This document shows, one piece after another, positions 1 through 12,215 of a stretch of 64,000 nt of DNA. Numbering within the stretch: position 1 is the first letter of the stretch; every line of letters starts with the position of its first letter. This DNA is from Gentiana macrophylla (lineage: Eukaryota > Streptophyta > Magnoliopsida > Gentianales > Gentianaceae), in contig CM047817.1 in the NCBI GenBank assembly GCA_026214975.1, forward strand, positions 53,750,246 through 53,814,245, in the 5' to 3' direction. The notes under the pieces are model-generated. The model did no database searches. It was not told where the DNA came from and was given only the letters and a program-made list of their open reading frames with translations. The position numbers and the translations under genes were made by a program.

Positions 1-605
1 GTCTCAAGGTCTAACAATTTCCTTTTGGTAGAAATTGCTTCCTTCAAGAATTTTGCATAACTGGCATTCCGGCCAGAGCTTCTACCAAAGGTATATTCAC
101 TTGCAACTTTTTAAACATCTCTATAAACTTTTTATAATGCGCATCATCATTATTCGGCTTATATTTCCTAGGGAGATAGGGTAAAGTAGCAGGATTAAAA
201 CTTACAATTCATGAAGACTTACCTGCTAGATGTCGCCGCTCGCCAAATTTTGTCTCATTGAATTATCGACTCGGTTTACCGGAGTAGTGTCCCGGGTTAC
301 CGGCCCGTCTTTTTCTCCAGAATCTGCTGCGTTCTGGTGTTGACTACTTTCTGATTCACCTGGGTAGTTGGTATAACTGGTACAGGCTGTTCCTTTCAGC
401 TTATAATCATGATTGCATTCACGTCCTTCAGATTCTTCTCAGTATTACTTGGCAATCCTCCCGGAGGACGGGCTGACACTTGTTCTGCAATCTGCCCTAC
501 TTTGTGTGACAGATTCTGCACTAAGGCTTCTTGATTGGTCAGTCTTGTATCAATCTTTTGACAATATGTGGTGAAGTTTGTGTTCAGCTCAGTCATGGAT
601 TTCAT
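1..605 (-). pseudogene. Ty3-gypsy (Athila/Tat-like) gag remnant
   Basis: Read on the minus strand, the stretch at 396-605 encodes a 69-residue open piece with the pattern VGQIAEQ...RPPGGLPSNTE, followed by a VNAI segment. This is the conserved C-terminal part of plant Athila/Tat-type gag. Further along the same strand (about 230 down to 1) the frames give a segment like KYKPNN, then FKKLQVNIPLVEALAGMP, which matches the region between gag and protease in that family. Stops and frame changes interrupt the segments, so it is dead. No LTR belonging to it is visible; the element presumably continues left of the window. Family recognition is from remembered conserved motifs, not a search. Confidence 0.72.
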
Positions 606-994
606 AAGTTGATTGCCGTGTCGGTCACAGTTGAGCTCATTTTATCCATGGTTGTTTCCCAACCACCGGACTTGTGGAATTGAGGCATGAATCCCCCAGT
701 TTGTCTCGGTCTCCCTTCACCGTTTGAATCACATTGTCGAAAACCCAAGCAGGGTCACTCAATCGACTTAACCCTCCACGTGTGGCGTTTGCATGGGGGT
801 CCGGCAAGGTTGAGCCATCTGACAAGCTACTATGGCTCAACGAAGTCCCCCTAGGCTTGACCCGTCCGACAGCCACATATGTTCCAACGAATAGGTCTGG
901 TGGGCTAGCCCACATAACCGACACTATTCGGGCCCATGATTTATTTATCCTTAAAGATACATCAAGTCCAAAAATGAAATCAGTAAACCCACCA
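606..994. other. Unassigned segment between two retroelement remnants
   Basis: Two overlapping open frames lie here, 112 codons on plus (734-1072) and 95 codons on minus (637-924). Neither resembles a family I know and both run into adjacent element sequence. It may be more of the minus-strand gypsy element, because it joins the gag remnant without a visible boundary. The right limit is set by the start of similarity to 42317 onwards. Confidence 0.3.
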
Positions 995-2619
995 CTTTTT
1001 CAAAATATTGAGTGGGAGCGGAGAAGGCGACAGCCGACCCCACGGCCTCTACTATTGACACAAGCAACGTGAGAGAATGGTGACGCTTCGTGCCGGCCTA
1101 GGACTGGCCTCCCTAAGGAAGGCCTTCACCGCTATCAAAATTCAAGGCTTGGTCTCCGAAAGGATAGGATTTTGGGTACTCGCTGGTCACCGACCGACCC
1201 TAAGGCGGCATACTGGGTCTACCTAAAAATCTGAAATAGTAGGTCACACTCATTATGGGTATTTTTGGTAATACCTTGGCTGAAAAAGAAAGGTAATCGG
1301 GGATTGAAGTTGGATGTTCGATTCCATTTTAATCATCGAGAGAGAAAGATCTCAATTTAGTCGTCACCTCTTTGACCTACCCTAAGGCGGCACTGAGATA
1401 TGAGATTAAGTCCTTGGAACGGTAGGATAGACTATGAGTATTTAGTTTATAGTTCCTAAAATCAATTAGTAGTGTATAATTTGGATTTATTTTCAGTCAA
1501 ATTTATTTACAACTATTTATATATCTCTCTAGGGTACTAGACTGCTAGTGTATGTTTTAAATTGACTAGTAACGACTTTGTTAAAAGTGGTAAGTAACTA
1601 GAACGTTTTACTTATTAATCTTACATGCGATTAATTTTTCGGAAGAGATATTTCCTCTTGAGCCTTCAAGACTTAAGTGACGTAAACTAGTATGTCACCG
1701 CTGTCACTCGTGTTGAACGAGAGACAACCGTTAGTTAGTTTGAAAGATGATTGGGACGATAAAATTCTTCTAGTGAATTTTTAATTGTGTAGTGACTACA
1801 GAAGAAATTTTCTAATAAAAAAAATTGGAGAATCATAAATTAAAGTGTTACTAGTTAGACGGTATTTGGAACCGATAAGCTAGTGGGAGCTTTAATCTTA
1901 TGTTTTTTTGATTTATTAGAAAATTAGTCCCACTGGGTAACGCAATCACTAGACATCCCACAGTTCACGAGTAGTGTCTACTAAAACAAACTGCTAGTTC
2001 AAGACTATTTCCTTTTAATGAAATTCAAGAATGGGAAAGAATGTCTACAAGTGTTAATCATCTAAACTAAACAAGTTTGAGGCTAAACCAAAATATTAAT
2101 AAAAGGAAAGTATAGGATAAGGAAAGTGATTTCGGATCACTGACCAATGAAACCTTAGCGAATTTCTTAACCGAGTAACTCGACTCAGGAGCTAAGTTCT
2201 TTGGAAGAACAGGGAAGCTTTTGCATTAACGATTAATACAGTAACAAAAGGCTGTAATTTTAGGTAGAATAGTGGGAGTGGTATGAGGAAATGAACTTTG
2301 GATTCGATCCTTGAATATCACGAAAAACTTTTTTTATGTTTTCTGATTCGTTGGAACAAATGGATTCACTTTCAACTCGACATATGGTTGCCTCATAGAA
2401 AGTAAATATGACATTTGTAGTACGAATCCCAGACTCGGACTTTTGTTTGATAAAGTCAGAACCACTAAGAAATGCTGAAAAGGTATGTAACACGTCTTAA
2501 ACAATTATAGGCAAACGGTTTCCGTATTAAGATAAAGGATTCTTCAAAATCTATTAATTAGTGCATATATCCTAGAGATAAGACCTAACGACTGGCTAAG
2601 GGTGATTCCTATCTCCCAG

Positions 2620-4900
2620 TCTCGGAACACTGTCTTAAAGGAACAATGACTAAGCTACCTTTCAATTGGGAAAGGGTAATAGATCTGAAGAAGTAACGTA
2701 GCTTGTTCATATTGACCTTCGGGGTCTAGTGAAAGATACAAGCTAATGGGAGCTTTTGAGTGGTGACATTTTGTCTGATAACTACTCGAAACACGATTTA
2801 GTTTATCTAAAGAATACGAGGAGGAGTCTCTGATTTTAGCAGAGAATAGAGTATTCCATACTCAGAAATTGGGTATCACATAGTCTTGGGACTGATGCTC
2901 GGCCTGCCTCCTAGCAGAATGTTTTTCACTGAGGAAGAAACCATAGACTTTCCCTATATTGTTATTGATGTGCTACAATACAATGCTAAACTCGATTAAG
3001 ATAATTGGTTGCAAAATAACGGTTAACATTATTATGTAAACTGAGAAGTCTGCCTAGAAGATGCTAGTGAATTTATGGATAAGGAGTGAATTTGGTTCAC
3101 ACCACTTCCGTAAATGTAGGCATTTAGCACTTAATGCTTGAAGGTAGTATTGGAGATTTTGCGCAAACGTTCAGATTGTGACTGTTCATGAAATATCTTA
3201 ATGTGACGAGTGAAGGTTGGTTATAAGATTCTGGAGATCAGAAAATGATGGTTGACCTGTCACAAGCCTTCTGATAGAATCTATAAGTGACTGCCTTAAA
3301 CCTTGGAGAATGGCTACCAAAAGGTAGTTGCTATCTGATTTAATCAGACCACGTCCAACGTCGGTTGTTGGTGAATACACTGATAAATACTACTAGACCA
3401 GAATGTCAATCCACCCAAAAACGCAGTGGGAGTATGGTCTAACCGTTGACCCATTGTGGTTTTGTGGACTTTATAGTCTGCTGGGGTGATTGATAACCTA
3501 TGTCTCTTGGTGGGTTGTATAGGATTCTGATCATAGAGGTTGGTTTGAAAGCCTTAACCCTATGAATGCAGTTTTGGTACTCCAGTTCTGTTCAGCCTCT
3601 TGTAGAACCACCTGAGTGTCTCAGGACCAGTGGGAGCAATTGGATCTACACGAAAAGGAGTCAAATGAATAGGAAAGTTTAAAATTTCAGTGCAAAGCTG
3701 AGTGGTCTAGAGGTGATTCCCTGACAAGTAGAGAGTTAACCAGACCTTGAACTCTCTCACCACTCACTCTTGCTAGATTTCGTTAGAAAGCAGAAAATAG
3801 GGGTGATTCCCTGAGACTTTCTTGCCAACAAACAGAGTCTGGATTCATTCAGAATAGAAGGGTCTTGGTTAGAACAAATGGCAGGATGACTGCCGGGGCT
3901 TATATCCTTTGTGGATTTAAGAGAACCTCTCGGTCATTTAAATTCACATGTTTTAAAATATGTGGACTTGACCAGAATATTGATAAGTCTTTCGTAGACT
4001 GGATATCAATATTGGTAAAGTAGTATTATTAGTGTTCATGATTGATAACACTGCAACGGTTGGAAACAACATGGGTGTGCTATCTGAATTCGGAAACTGA
4101 CACGCCAAGATTTTCTGGATGAGAGAATTGGAAAATATTCTAAGAATTTGATTCGGTCAAATTCACAAGAATGAGTCATTGGCTATCCCATCCGTCTTAT
4201 TGGTTAAGATGATCTTGCATATACGTATGCAACATTCAACGAGAGTAGTCCTACCCTACCTCTCAGGAATGATTCTTTAAATCTTCGGATAAAGAGAAAA
4301 TGGGATAGGGTCTCTCTTGGATAACGGCAAGTCAGGTTATCACAAGTCAATAGTAGTCGAATCTCGGATTCGAGCATTGAATAGCGGTTTAGTACATCCT
4401 CAAGTATCTTTGAAGAACGAGGAATAATATGCTTGTATATTCGGGTGCAAACTTGAATATTGGTTGACTACATTGATTCTGACTTATAGCTAGTCAGATT
4501 AAGGATGATCGTTGGGACGATCTCGGGCTCAGTGTTTACTCATTGTGATGGAGCTATAGTCTGGAGAAATCCAACACCGCCAATTCGATTTTTATTAATC
4601 GGATACGTAGCAGCTTTCGGGGCAGCTAGAGTGGCGATATAGCTTAGGAATTTCCTTCCTGATCTGGGAGTAATTCCAGGTCTAGTGAGCCGATATGACT
4701 TCATTGTGAAAACAGTGAAGAGATAGCTTAGAAGGATCTTCTCAGTCACTAGAGGTCAAAAGCATAGAGAGTAGCGCCAGATTAGATGGACCGGCAACGT
4801 TTCGATCCTAAATATCGTCTCGAGCCGATAACCTAACTGTTCAGTGTACCAAGTCGAATGCTTGGAGTGTACGGCTTTGAGGGATATGTCTCATTTGCTT
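2620..4900 (+). pseudogene. Copia pol pseudogene (integrase to RNase H), copy 1
   Basis: Translated piecewise on the plus strand, 2640-2960 matches the start of copia integrase (LVHIDL..., DNYS, then an E-x-E-like recruiting region). Around 4210-4280 lies the conserved segment between RT and RNase H (MQHSTRVVLPYL-like). 4390-4700 gives the RNase H run HPQVSL, GANLNIG, DSD, SISGSVFTHCDGA, and about 4800-4870 the ASEDNLAD-like C-terminus. Each segment is in a different frame because of many single-base indels and stops. No domain can be translated as a unit. Function is lost; assignment rests on motif order. Confidence 0.65.
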
Positions 4901-4989
4901 TTAGAGCAAGTGGGAGAGTGTTGTGAATAAGATGAGAAATGGTGTGCTCTAAAAACAATCGTTGCTTGTCATTTCATGCAAGTGGCAGT

Positions 4990-6703
4990 TGTTAGGTGTA
5001 GTGCCCGAAAGACAATTTTGTGTAATTGTTTTTGATAACCTAATTTATCTCACCTTATTACTTGCTTTGTCCTTGTAAGTAATACACTGCTGCAAACCCT
5101 AAGTATATCAGTATGTAACCGCTTAACTCAATGTATGGCATGCACATGAGGATTGAGTTAGTGGTGATATACTTAAACTGTTAGTCCGTGGTGAACTTAA
5201 TCAGAATTTAGGGTCTCTTGATTAAAACACCAATAATGCGCCTGTAACACCTTAGGGTGTGATAGTCTTATCCGGACTGTCGGTGCGGCAGAGGGTACCT
5301 ACGTGGGGCATTTATATATGATGGCATTCATATAGGACTGGACAGATTTAATCTGAATTTCTCGATATAATTACGTAATCGAGGAATCTTATTAAATCAT
5401 TAGATGATCATATATGGATCAACCTTAATGCTGAGGAGATCACAGGATGCTACTTGTCTCAGTGTAGTGTTTGATGTGTTAGTTATGGTTCACTTAAATA
5501 TGTGTTTCAAGTCACTTCTCATTGGCACTATCTCCCGATGAGTGAGTAGTTCGATTTTCACAGCATAAGGAATCCATTCCTTCCTCAAGGGAAGTAGAGA
5601 GACGATCTCCTTATTTGTTAGCCCCTAAGAAAATGATCGATGGGCCCAATTCATGTTAGACTAATTAGCTACTAGTCGATATGTGAACTAATTGATCACT
5701 ATGGGGTTAATGGTAAATAAGGATAAGATATTCTGAGTCGGGTTCACGGAGACTTCCTACTCAGAATGGACAATCTATGGGGGGTTAGTCCGTATTTAGT
5801 GATTATATCAATCGATGCTTATTTACTCATAGGGTTGAGTGTAAGTATATATCTATAATTGATAGAGTTCAGTTTCGGGTTTTTGGTGGCGTAATCCCGG
5901 AATTAATAATTTAAGTATGACTATTATATTCGATGAATATTTTACTTAGTTATTGGAGCTACTGGTTATAGGTCCATGGTCCCCAATGTGGCTCCTATAA
6001 TTCGGGTGTTTTTCCTGTTATTGGGCCTCAGTGATAATTAATTGGCTAGGCTAATTAATTGATATGCGAAATATTATTTAGTTGGGCTAAATAATATAAT
6101 ACACAGAAAAGACAATTTATGTGGGCCTAAACCCTAGTGTGTGTCGCCATTTACCTCCTTAAATGCAAGATTTGATTATCTTGTGTGATTAATTATTTAA
6201 TTGGTAAGTAATTAATTAATAAATGACAATTGATTTGTAATTGATTGATTGATTAATCACAATCTTTTATAAATGGAATTATCCTTTATTGTGATTTCGT
6301 TTTAATTATTTATTTAATGAATTAGAAACTTGGAGGCCAAGGATTTACTCTCATATATAAAGAGAGTTCTTCCAAGACATATGAGCAATGCAAAATTTCG
6401 CCCCACACACACAAATAAAGAGAGAAAAACTTGTTTCTTGTCTTGGGTTTCCGGTTGAAGAGAAACTTGGAGTTTTTCTTCGAAGCATATCAAGGAGCTT
6501 TCAATTCCAAGGATTGGTGTCCACCAACCACCGTTTGGAGAACACATTGGAAGATCTTGGCTTCTCTTCCTACTATTGGTAAGATAAACTTAACCCCCTT
6601 GTAGGATTTTAGATCCTTTATTTATGTATTGTAGTTTATAGATAGTGATGCATCCGCTGCGCAAAGATCTGTTCTGTACAGATCTGAGCTCCTATATCCT
6701 TCA
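4990..6703 (+). repeat. 3' LTR of decayed copia copy 1
   Basis: It starts TGTTAGGTGTAG directly after a tract containing GCAAGTGG and is collinear with the LTR at 46244-48003 (shared blocks such as TTATTACTTGCTT and GTAATACACT). The right end is less certain; CTATATCCTTCA at 6692-6703 aligns with TATATATCCAGTA at the end of the other LTR. Length is about 1.7 kb, close to 1760 bp for the comparison copy. Short open frames at 6314-6582 are within the LTR and are not genes. Confidence 0.65.
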
Positions 6704-7666
6704 CCTTCTTCATTCTAGAACCACCTTCAATTTTCCCCAACACGGAATCATCTTGTTTTTCTTGTAACCTAAGCATCCTGCCTTTTTTCAAGTGCATTGT
6801 ACCCTTCCTTGGCTTACCTAGTTTACATACCACCCTGGTACTCAACTTGTTACTTTTCAACTTCTTTTAATCTCTAAGCTAACTCCCTTGGCATAAGAAT
6901 TGGATCAGACCGTCAGAGAGAAAGGATGGCAGATGCATGTTCTCCATCCCTAAGGAGTCTCAGAAGTCCTTCAGCTAGGATCCTTGCTGTTTTTCAACAA
7001 GCTTGTGGTGCCATGATGGAAGTTGAGATCAAAAGAAGTCAAGTGTGCCAGAAGTGTGGTTTCGGCTGGGAAGATTCAGCCTTTCGGGTTTAGGTCAGCA
7101 GGAGCAAGCAAAGAGTGTTGAACTGATGATTTCAAGATTTGAGGCAGTTGATGAGTTTGTGAAAGAAGCAAGAAAAAGATCCAGTGGTTTTAGTTTACAA
7201 GTGAGTGGTCAGAACCAACCCGCCAGTGGTCACGAGTTAGATGAAGATGGCGATCGTTGGGATCGGAATCAACTTTGGGTTCCGAATGCGGAAGATTAGG
7301 AAGAACAATGAAGAATGAAAACCTCGAGATGGCAATTGCAGTTCCTCTCGGAGCGACCAAGAAGTACAAGAATTGGAACAGTACTGCTGGCGATCTTTCA
7401 TGAAGATAGAGATTGAAGAACACAAGTTTCTAGGATGAAGTGGAGCGACAACAGAATACGAGACCAGATTTGATACAGCAATTCACGAGGAGATTGAAGT
7501 GGATCGTTGCAACCTTGAACTAGCTCAAGGTAAGAAGAAGAGTTGGGAAGATGGAAGAAGAAGATTTTAAGAGTTAGAAGATGAGACGTTTTGCAAGTCC
7601 AGAGTTCAAGTACCTCTCGGTTACATTCGAGTTTCGAGGACGAAACTCCTCTTGAGGGGGAAGGAA
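6704..7666 (+). pseudogene. 3' internal region of a Ty3-gypsy element
   Basis: This stretch ends in a form typical of plant Ty3-gypsy elements: a segment reading TTCGAGGACGAAACTCC, then a polypurine tract (TTGAGGGGGAAGGAA, 7652-7666) followed directly by the TG of an LTR at 7667. Upstream there is an 84-codon open frame (7045-7299) that I do not recognise and several interrupted frames. No RT, integrase or chromodomain motif is readable, so the coding part is either lost or lies outside the window. The left boundary is simply where the copia LTR ends. Confidence 0.5.
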
Positions 7667-10012
7667 TGTAACATCCCAAATTTTCGTAAAAGGGTAAAAT
7701 AGTCATTGGGTGTATTTACTACGACCTAATTATTATTTGTCCCATTTATTTAATTAAAAAGAATTTAATTAAAAGGATTTAGAAATTAATTATAAAGTAT
7801 TTAATTAATAGCTATAAAAACAAAATAATACCCAAAATCTCTTATTATTTCACACACTGATTCTGAGGAAAAAAAAAGATGGAACGGCGCTACATAGATG
7901 AATACACGCAGGAGATGCCTGGAAAAGGGAGAACGTAAACTTCAACCGTGTGACCAATCTGTTCATCTGTTCAAGATGCCATAGGAGAGAAAATTGATCA
8001 GCACGATGAGACGCAACTTTGGAAAATAACATCTCTCAATTTCGTAAGTTTTCGGTTTAGCACTAGTTTTTTGTATTCGTAGAGTTCGATTCTTCAGAAA
8101 TTCGTATCTTTTAATCCGTAGCTCTATTTTGCAACCATGAGTAGTCGAAATGATTGTCTTGGAGCGTAGATTAATCTAAAATTAGTTTGACAACAGTTAA
8201 TCCAGGGAATCTGCACTTTTTAGTTTCGTTTTTAGCCAGAAAATAGGATTTTATGGTTTTTGTTGATCAAATAGGTTTTGGGGTTTGAGGATCAACAGTT
8301 GTTGCAGTTGCTTGGCGTTATGCTTGCGGTTTTGCTGACAATTAAGGTAAGAGGCTCTTCCTAATGAATAATTATAGTTTTATTGGGTTTAGGTTGAGTT
8401 TGGTATGACTAGATATAATCTTCTATGTTTTGATGTGCTTAACTCGATGCTAATTGGGTTAGAAACGGATTAGAAATTGTTAAGTGTTGAAATCAGATTT
8501 TAGGACAGCAGGCAGAATGCGTACGCATTGGCTAGCAATGCGCATGCATTCCTGATACAGGTTTGCCATGTTCTGTTGCAGCAGGTGTAATGCGTACGCA
8601 TTCAAGGGAATGCGCACGCATTGCTGGTTCAGGAGGTTCTGGTTTTGTTTCTATTTTTTGAATGTGCATGCATTGCAAGCAATGCACACACATTGGTTGG
8701 ACAGAGAATTCAGTTTAGGTTCTGGTCGGTGAATGCGTACGCATTCAGAGCAATGCGCATGCATTGATCAAACAGCAAGTTTCAGCAGGTTTCAGAGGTA
8801 GGGAATGCGTACGCATTACAGCTAATGCGCACGCATTGCCCCCAGTTTTAATTAAGTGTTGTTTAAGCCTTTTAATAAGATGTTAAATGTTATAATATGA
8901 CCCGATAACATTAATTAAACATGAACAAGCTTCGATTGAACTTCGATTCGCTCGCTTAAAACACCGAATGTACTCTTAAAGGGAGTTGAAGTTCGGATCC
9001 GTCGGGCGGCATGAAAGGGGCTTGTGCTTTGATGAACTAGAGTTCATCAATGTCTGTGTATTTGCTAGGACTTGTCCGTGTCTAGTGGTCTAGGAAAGAG
9101 AGTAGTGTATGTGAGGGAGCTTACCTGAAAACACTTAGGTGGCTAGTTAATTCACAGTAATAATTACATACGTGTAGTAAAAGATAAAACGTCACTTATT
9201 CTAGGTTAGGCACTATTTCATATCGGCGATGTAATACATTCATAAAAGGTGAACAACCCTATTGGCCTATAAACGGCTGAATGGCAGTGGAGGAAATTCA
9301 TCAGACGTATACGCATACCGGGGAGACACCGGAGCTAATCGGTGCTAATCACCGTTAGTTAGCAAGTATATCTTCAGGTTGATGAACGCCATGCGCAGTG
9401 TCCTTGAGTACTAATGTAACAAAGATAAGCTAAGTTAGAAACGTATAGTCATGACGTGTCGATGGGCATGAAATGAACCCTAGATTGAGTCGGTCTCATA
9501 AAGATAATTTAATAATCATAATAATAACCCTTCGTTGTATAACCTAGTTATTCTTTAGCTTCTCACTTTTACTAAGTACTTTGTACTTACCTCCTTTGCA
9601 TTTTCTTTTGTATGCATTGTGGGGTGAAAAGACGAACAGGTTGATCAAGTGTAGATGACGGCTTTTGAAGGCTTGAAGTCTTGGCGAATCTTTTAATTTA
9701 TTTCCTTATAAAGGTTGTACTAGACTAGTTGTATTTCTTTTCTTAGACTTGTTGTACTTCTACTTTTAAAACTTCGTATTGAATAAGTCTTTGGGTTGTT
9801 CATCGTTGTAATTTTAACTATCCATCTTTAATATGGTTTTATATATTCTTAGTAGCATTTATGTTATAACCCGAGTCCTTTTAGCTCCCATTTGCTTTTA
9901 TTTGATACAACGACGTAGAGGCTTGCATATAATATTAGATTTATTTAATGCTATACGCGCCGAACGTTTCTCTTCCGGATAAGGTCTCGGTATCCGGGAG
10001 CGGGGCGTGACA
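7667..10012 (+). repeat. Ty3-gypsy LTR, 2346 bp
   Basis: It starts TGTAACATCCCAAATTTTCG after a polypurine tract and ends GGAGCGGGGCGTGACA, giving TG...CA termini. A second copy lies at 57362-59633, collinear over its whole length with shared blocks such as AACACCGAAT, GGCATGAAAG and CCGGGGAGAC. It contains the palindrome array at 8517-8840. The right end abuts a broken TRIM LTR, which suggests the gypsy element inserted into that TRIM. The 5' LTR and body are not in the window. Confidence 0.8.
8517..8840. repeat. Array of paired short palindromes in gypsy LTR
   Basis: Five units spaced about 70-75 bp apart each contain two 14-16-bp near-palindromes. The first is usually AATGCGTACGCATT and the second AATGCGCACGCATT or AATGCGCATGCATT, separated by 5-7 bases. 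Units start near 8519, 8588, 8661, 8732 and 8805. A matching array of five units lies in the other LTR at 58199-58520. Spacer sequences between units are less conserved than the palindromes. Confidence 0.8.
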
Positions 10013-10436
10013 CTTTATGTATTACACTTATATAGTGGTGATACGCTTCCCTCACTTCCAATGTGGGATATCACGTTCTCCCCTCCCCCCCCCACCCATA
10101 AGGGACTGGTGTCCTTGCTAGGACAGCCACGACTTGACCTTGTGGACTTTTCCCAGTTCCTCTCTACCAGAGGACTCTAGAGATGGCTTGTGGCACTTAA
10201 GTTTGTCTAGAGGTGGCCTATGGAACTTAGATCCATCTGATAGTCGGCTCTGATAACATTCTATAACGCCCCCAGACCTCGGGCCTGTTGCGCTAAATGA
10301 GTCATAAATGGTCCGGTCAACTACTTAAACCGTCGTTCTCACTTTCTAAAAGGGTTAACCCGAGTTGACAAGACCTTTATGTTCACACTTGTGTGGTGGT
10401 GATGTGTTTCCCCCACTTCCAGTGTGGAATATCACA
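10013..10436 (-). mobile_element. Truncated TRIM element, inverted copy
   Basis: In reverse orientation this reads LTR (10262-10436), then a primer-binding-like GTTATCAGAGCC, a short internal region, a purine tract complementary to CTCCCCTCCCCCCC, and a partial second LTR (10013-10075). It is the same family as 10502-11011 but much more diverged. The second LTR is cut at 10012 exactly where the gypsy LTR ends, so the gypsy insertion appears to have split it. The missing part should lie beyond the far end of that gypsy element. Confidence 0.7.
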
Positions 10437-10496
10437 TTCTAAACTTGTACTGTAATACCCCGAACCAATTTTGATAGTATTACCCGTATTTGACCC
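10437..10496. other. Spacer between two TRIM copies
   Basis: A 60-base interval between the inverted and the complete TRIM. Nothing recognisable beyond the target-site copy GAAGG that follows at 10497-10501. Confidence 0.3.
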
Positions 10497-10501
10497 GAAG
10501 G

Positions 10502-11011
10502 TGTGATATCCCACATCGGTAAATTAAGTGAATGCTCACCCCCATATAAGTGTGAGACATAAAGGTCTTGTCAACTCGGGTTAGCCCTTTTAGACCAAGC
10601 GAGGACGGCGGTCTAAGCAGTTGACCGGACATTTATGACTCATTTAGCGCTACAGGCCCGGGGTCTGGGGGCGTTACAGAATGGTATTCAGAGCCGACTA
10701 TCAGACGGAACTATGCGCTGCACCGTACAAGAAGACGGTGTAAGGATGGCCTCTAGTTACCTCTGGTAGGGACGATCCGGGACAAGTCTTGGCCGTCCTG
10801 GCGAGGACGCCAGTCCCTTATAAGGGGGGGAGAATGTGATATCCCACATCGGTAAATTAAGTGAATGCTCACCCCCATATAAGTGTGAGACATAAAGGTC
10901 TTGTCAACTCGGGTTAGCCCTTTTAGACCAAGCGAGGACGGCGGTCTAAGCAGTTGACCGGACATTTATGACTCATTTAGCGCTACAGGCCCGGGGTCTG
11001 GGGGCGTTACA
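10502..11011 (+). mobile_element. Complete TRIM retrotransposon, 510 bp
   Basis: LTR1 is 10502-10678 and LTR2 is 10835-11011, each 177 bp, and I see no difference between them. They start TGTGATATCCCACATCGG and end GGGGGCGTTACA. A primer binding site of the initiator-methionine type (TGGTATTCAGAGCC) begins at 10682, two or three bases after LTR1. A polypurine tract (AAGGGGGGGAGAA, 10822-10834) precedes LTR2. The element is flanked by a perfect 5-bp target duplication, GAAGG, at 10497-10501 and 11012-11016. It has no coding capacity, so it must move with proteins supplied by other elements. A CCATATAAG TATA-like motif lies within each LTR. Confidence 0.93.
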
Positions 11012-11016
11012 GAAGG

Positions 11017-11862
11017 TGCAAAGTAACTCTAAAATAACAACAATGTAAGGAAAAAACAAGTATTATTTTTGTATTTTGATAAATAAATATAATATATACA
11101 ATGAGCTTAGTTAATGGTGACTATTCATTACCTCAATAAATATAGGGAGTTATAATATTAAAAATCCACCTCTTAAGTAATTTGATGTTTACATGTGCAA
11201 AGTCATGAGGGGAGGGACGGTTCTTTAGAGAAAGAAAGAGGGGATCAAAAAGTTTTATCTATGAAAGAAAAAATGTGAAGAAAAAAAAAATTTAGAAGGA
11301 AGAAGAAAGAAATAGTGGAAGAAGATATGAGGATAAGGGCATTGGAACATCTCCTTCGTATGAATTAGCAAGCACAAAGAGAAACCAATTTTATTGAGTC
11401 TTGAAGAAAACGCTAAATATTTTAAAGGTTAAAGGTAGTAAATGACATTTTTAGTCTAAAATTGTTGCGAATGACAATCATGTAGTAACACATGTAGTAA
11501 CACATGTACAAAATGTTGTAACACGTGTAGCAACTGTGCTTTCAAGCATTTAAGTTTTAAAAATCATTCTTATGGACTCGAACCCCTATATTTTAATAAT
11601 TAATTATTATTTTTTTAGTATGAATATATAGTTACTTTATAAGAGATTTATTGATTTAGAATAGTATTTGATATAGAAATCGAGATGTATGCGTTTGCTT
11701 CAATGATGTATTAGCGGATTTGGTTTTCGAGGTAAGGAATGTAGTATCAAGAGTATTTTTTTAGCATTTCAGTTTTCAAGCATTTCATTCTTGATTGAAT
11801 TATTTAAATGATCCCTACAATTTTAAGAATAATTAGATAATGACTGAGCATTATTACAAGAC

Positions 11863-11866
<4 letters not shown>
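11017..11866. other. AT-rich intergenic DNA
   Basis: No open frame, terminal repeat or known motif was found. It contains A-rich stretches (about 11265-11300) and a short repeated phrase CATGTAGTAACACATGTA near 11480. Confidence 0.4.

Positions 11867-11942
<76 letters not shown>
11867..11942. repeat. (TA)n microsatellite
   Basis: An uninterrupted run of about 37 TA dinucleotides. Confidence 0.97.
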
Positions 11943-11945
<3 letters not shown>

Positions 11946-12215
11946 AAGAGCAAATTTAACCCAAATACCCATAATTTGAACCCAAACCCGTAAAATAACC
12001 GCCTCTACCCAAACAAAAAAAAAACCAAAAGGAACTCTCTTTGTAATATAAAAGGAAAAATTAGTTTTAAGTCCACATTTCTCTCTTTAATTAAGTGTTA
12101 ATCCACACTCCAAATAAAAGTTGCATTAAGGACAAAAATATTCGTTGTACTAAATTACCCTTCTCGGTGTTTTTAATGTTATCAATCTAACTTCACCCTC
12201 CCGACATTCATACAA

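Larger units (their letters stand above)
995..6703 (+). mobile_element. Truncated, decayed Ty1-copia element with 3' LTR (copy 1)
   Basis: From about 995 the sequence parallels the internal region and LTR of the complete element at 34563-48003. Both carry the same landmarks: a block reading GTGGGAG..GACCCCACGG near the left, the integrase-like and RNase H-like segments in the same order, and then a purine-rich tract and LTR. Only a 3' LTR is present here; the 5' LTR, primer binding site and first part of the internal region are missing, so the copy is 5'-truncated. By eye it differs from the 34563-48003 copy at roughly a fifth of positions. No open frame longer than about 80 codons survives in its pol region. 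Confidence 0.75.

Noticed and set aside
637..1072. Two overlapping open frames as possible genes
   Set aside because: No recognisable domain, overlapping on opposite strands, and one runs into the copia copy.
8517..8840. CRISPR-like spaced repeats
   Set aside because: The host is a plant, the repeats are short palindromes in pairs inside an LTR, and no cas genes exist.
10502..11011. Cassandra-type TRIM carrying a 5S rRNA-like LTR
   Set aside because: The LTR is of similar size but I cannot align a 5S promoter or 5S-like core in it; it is called simply TRIM.
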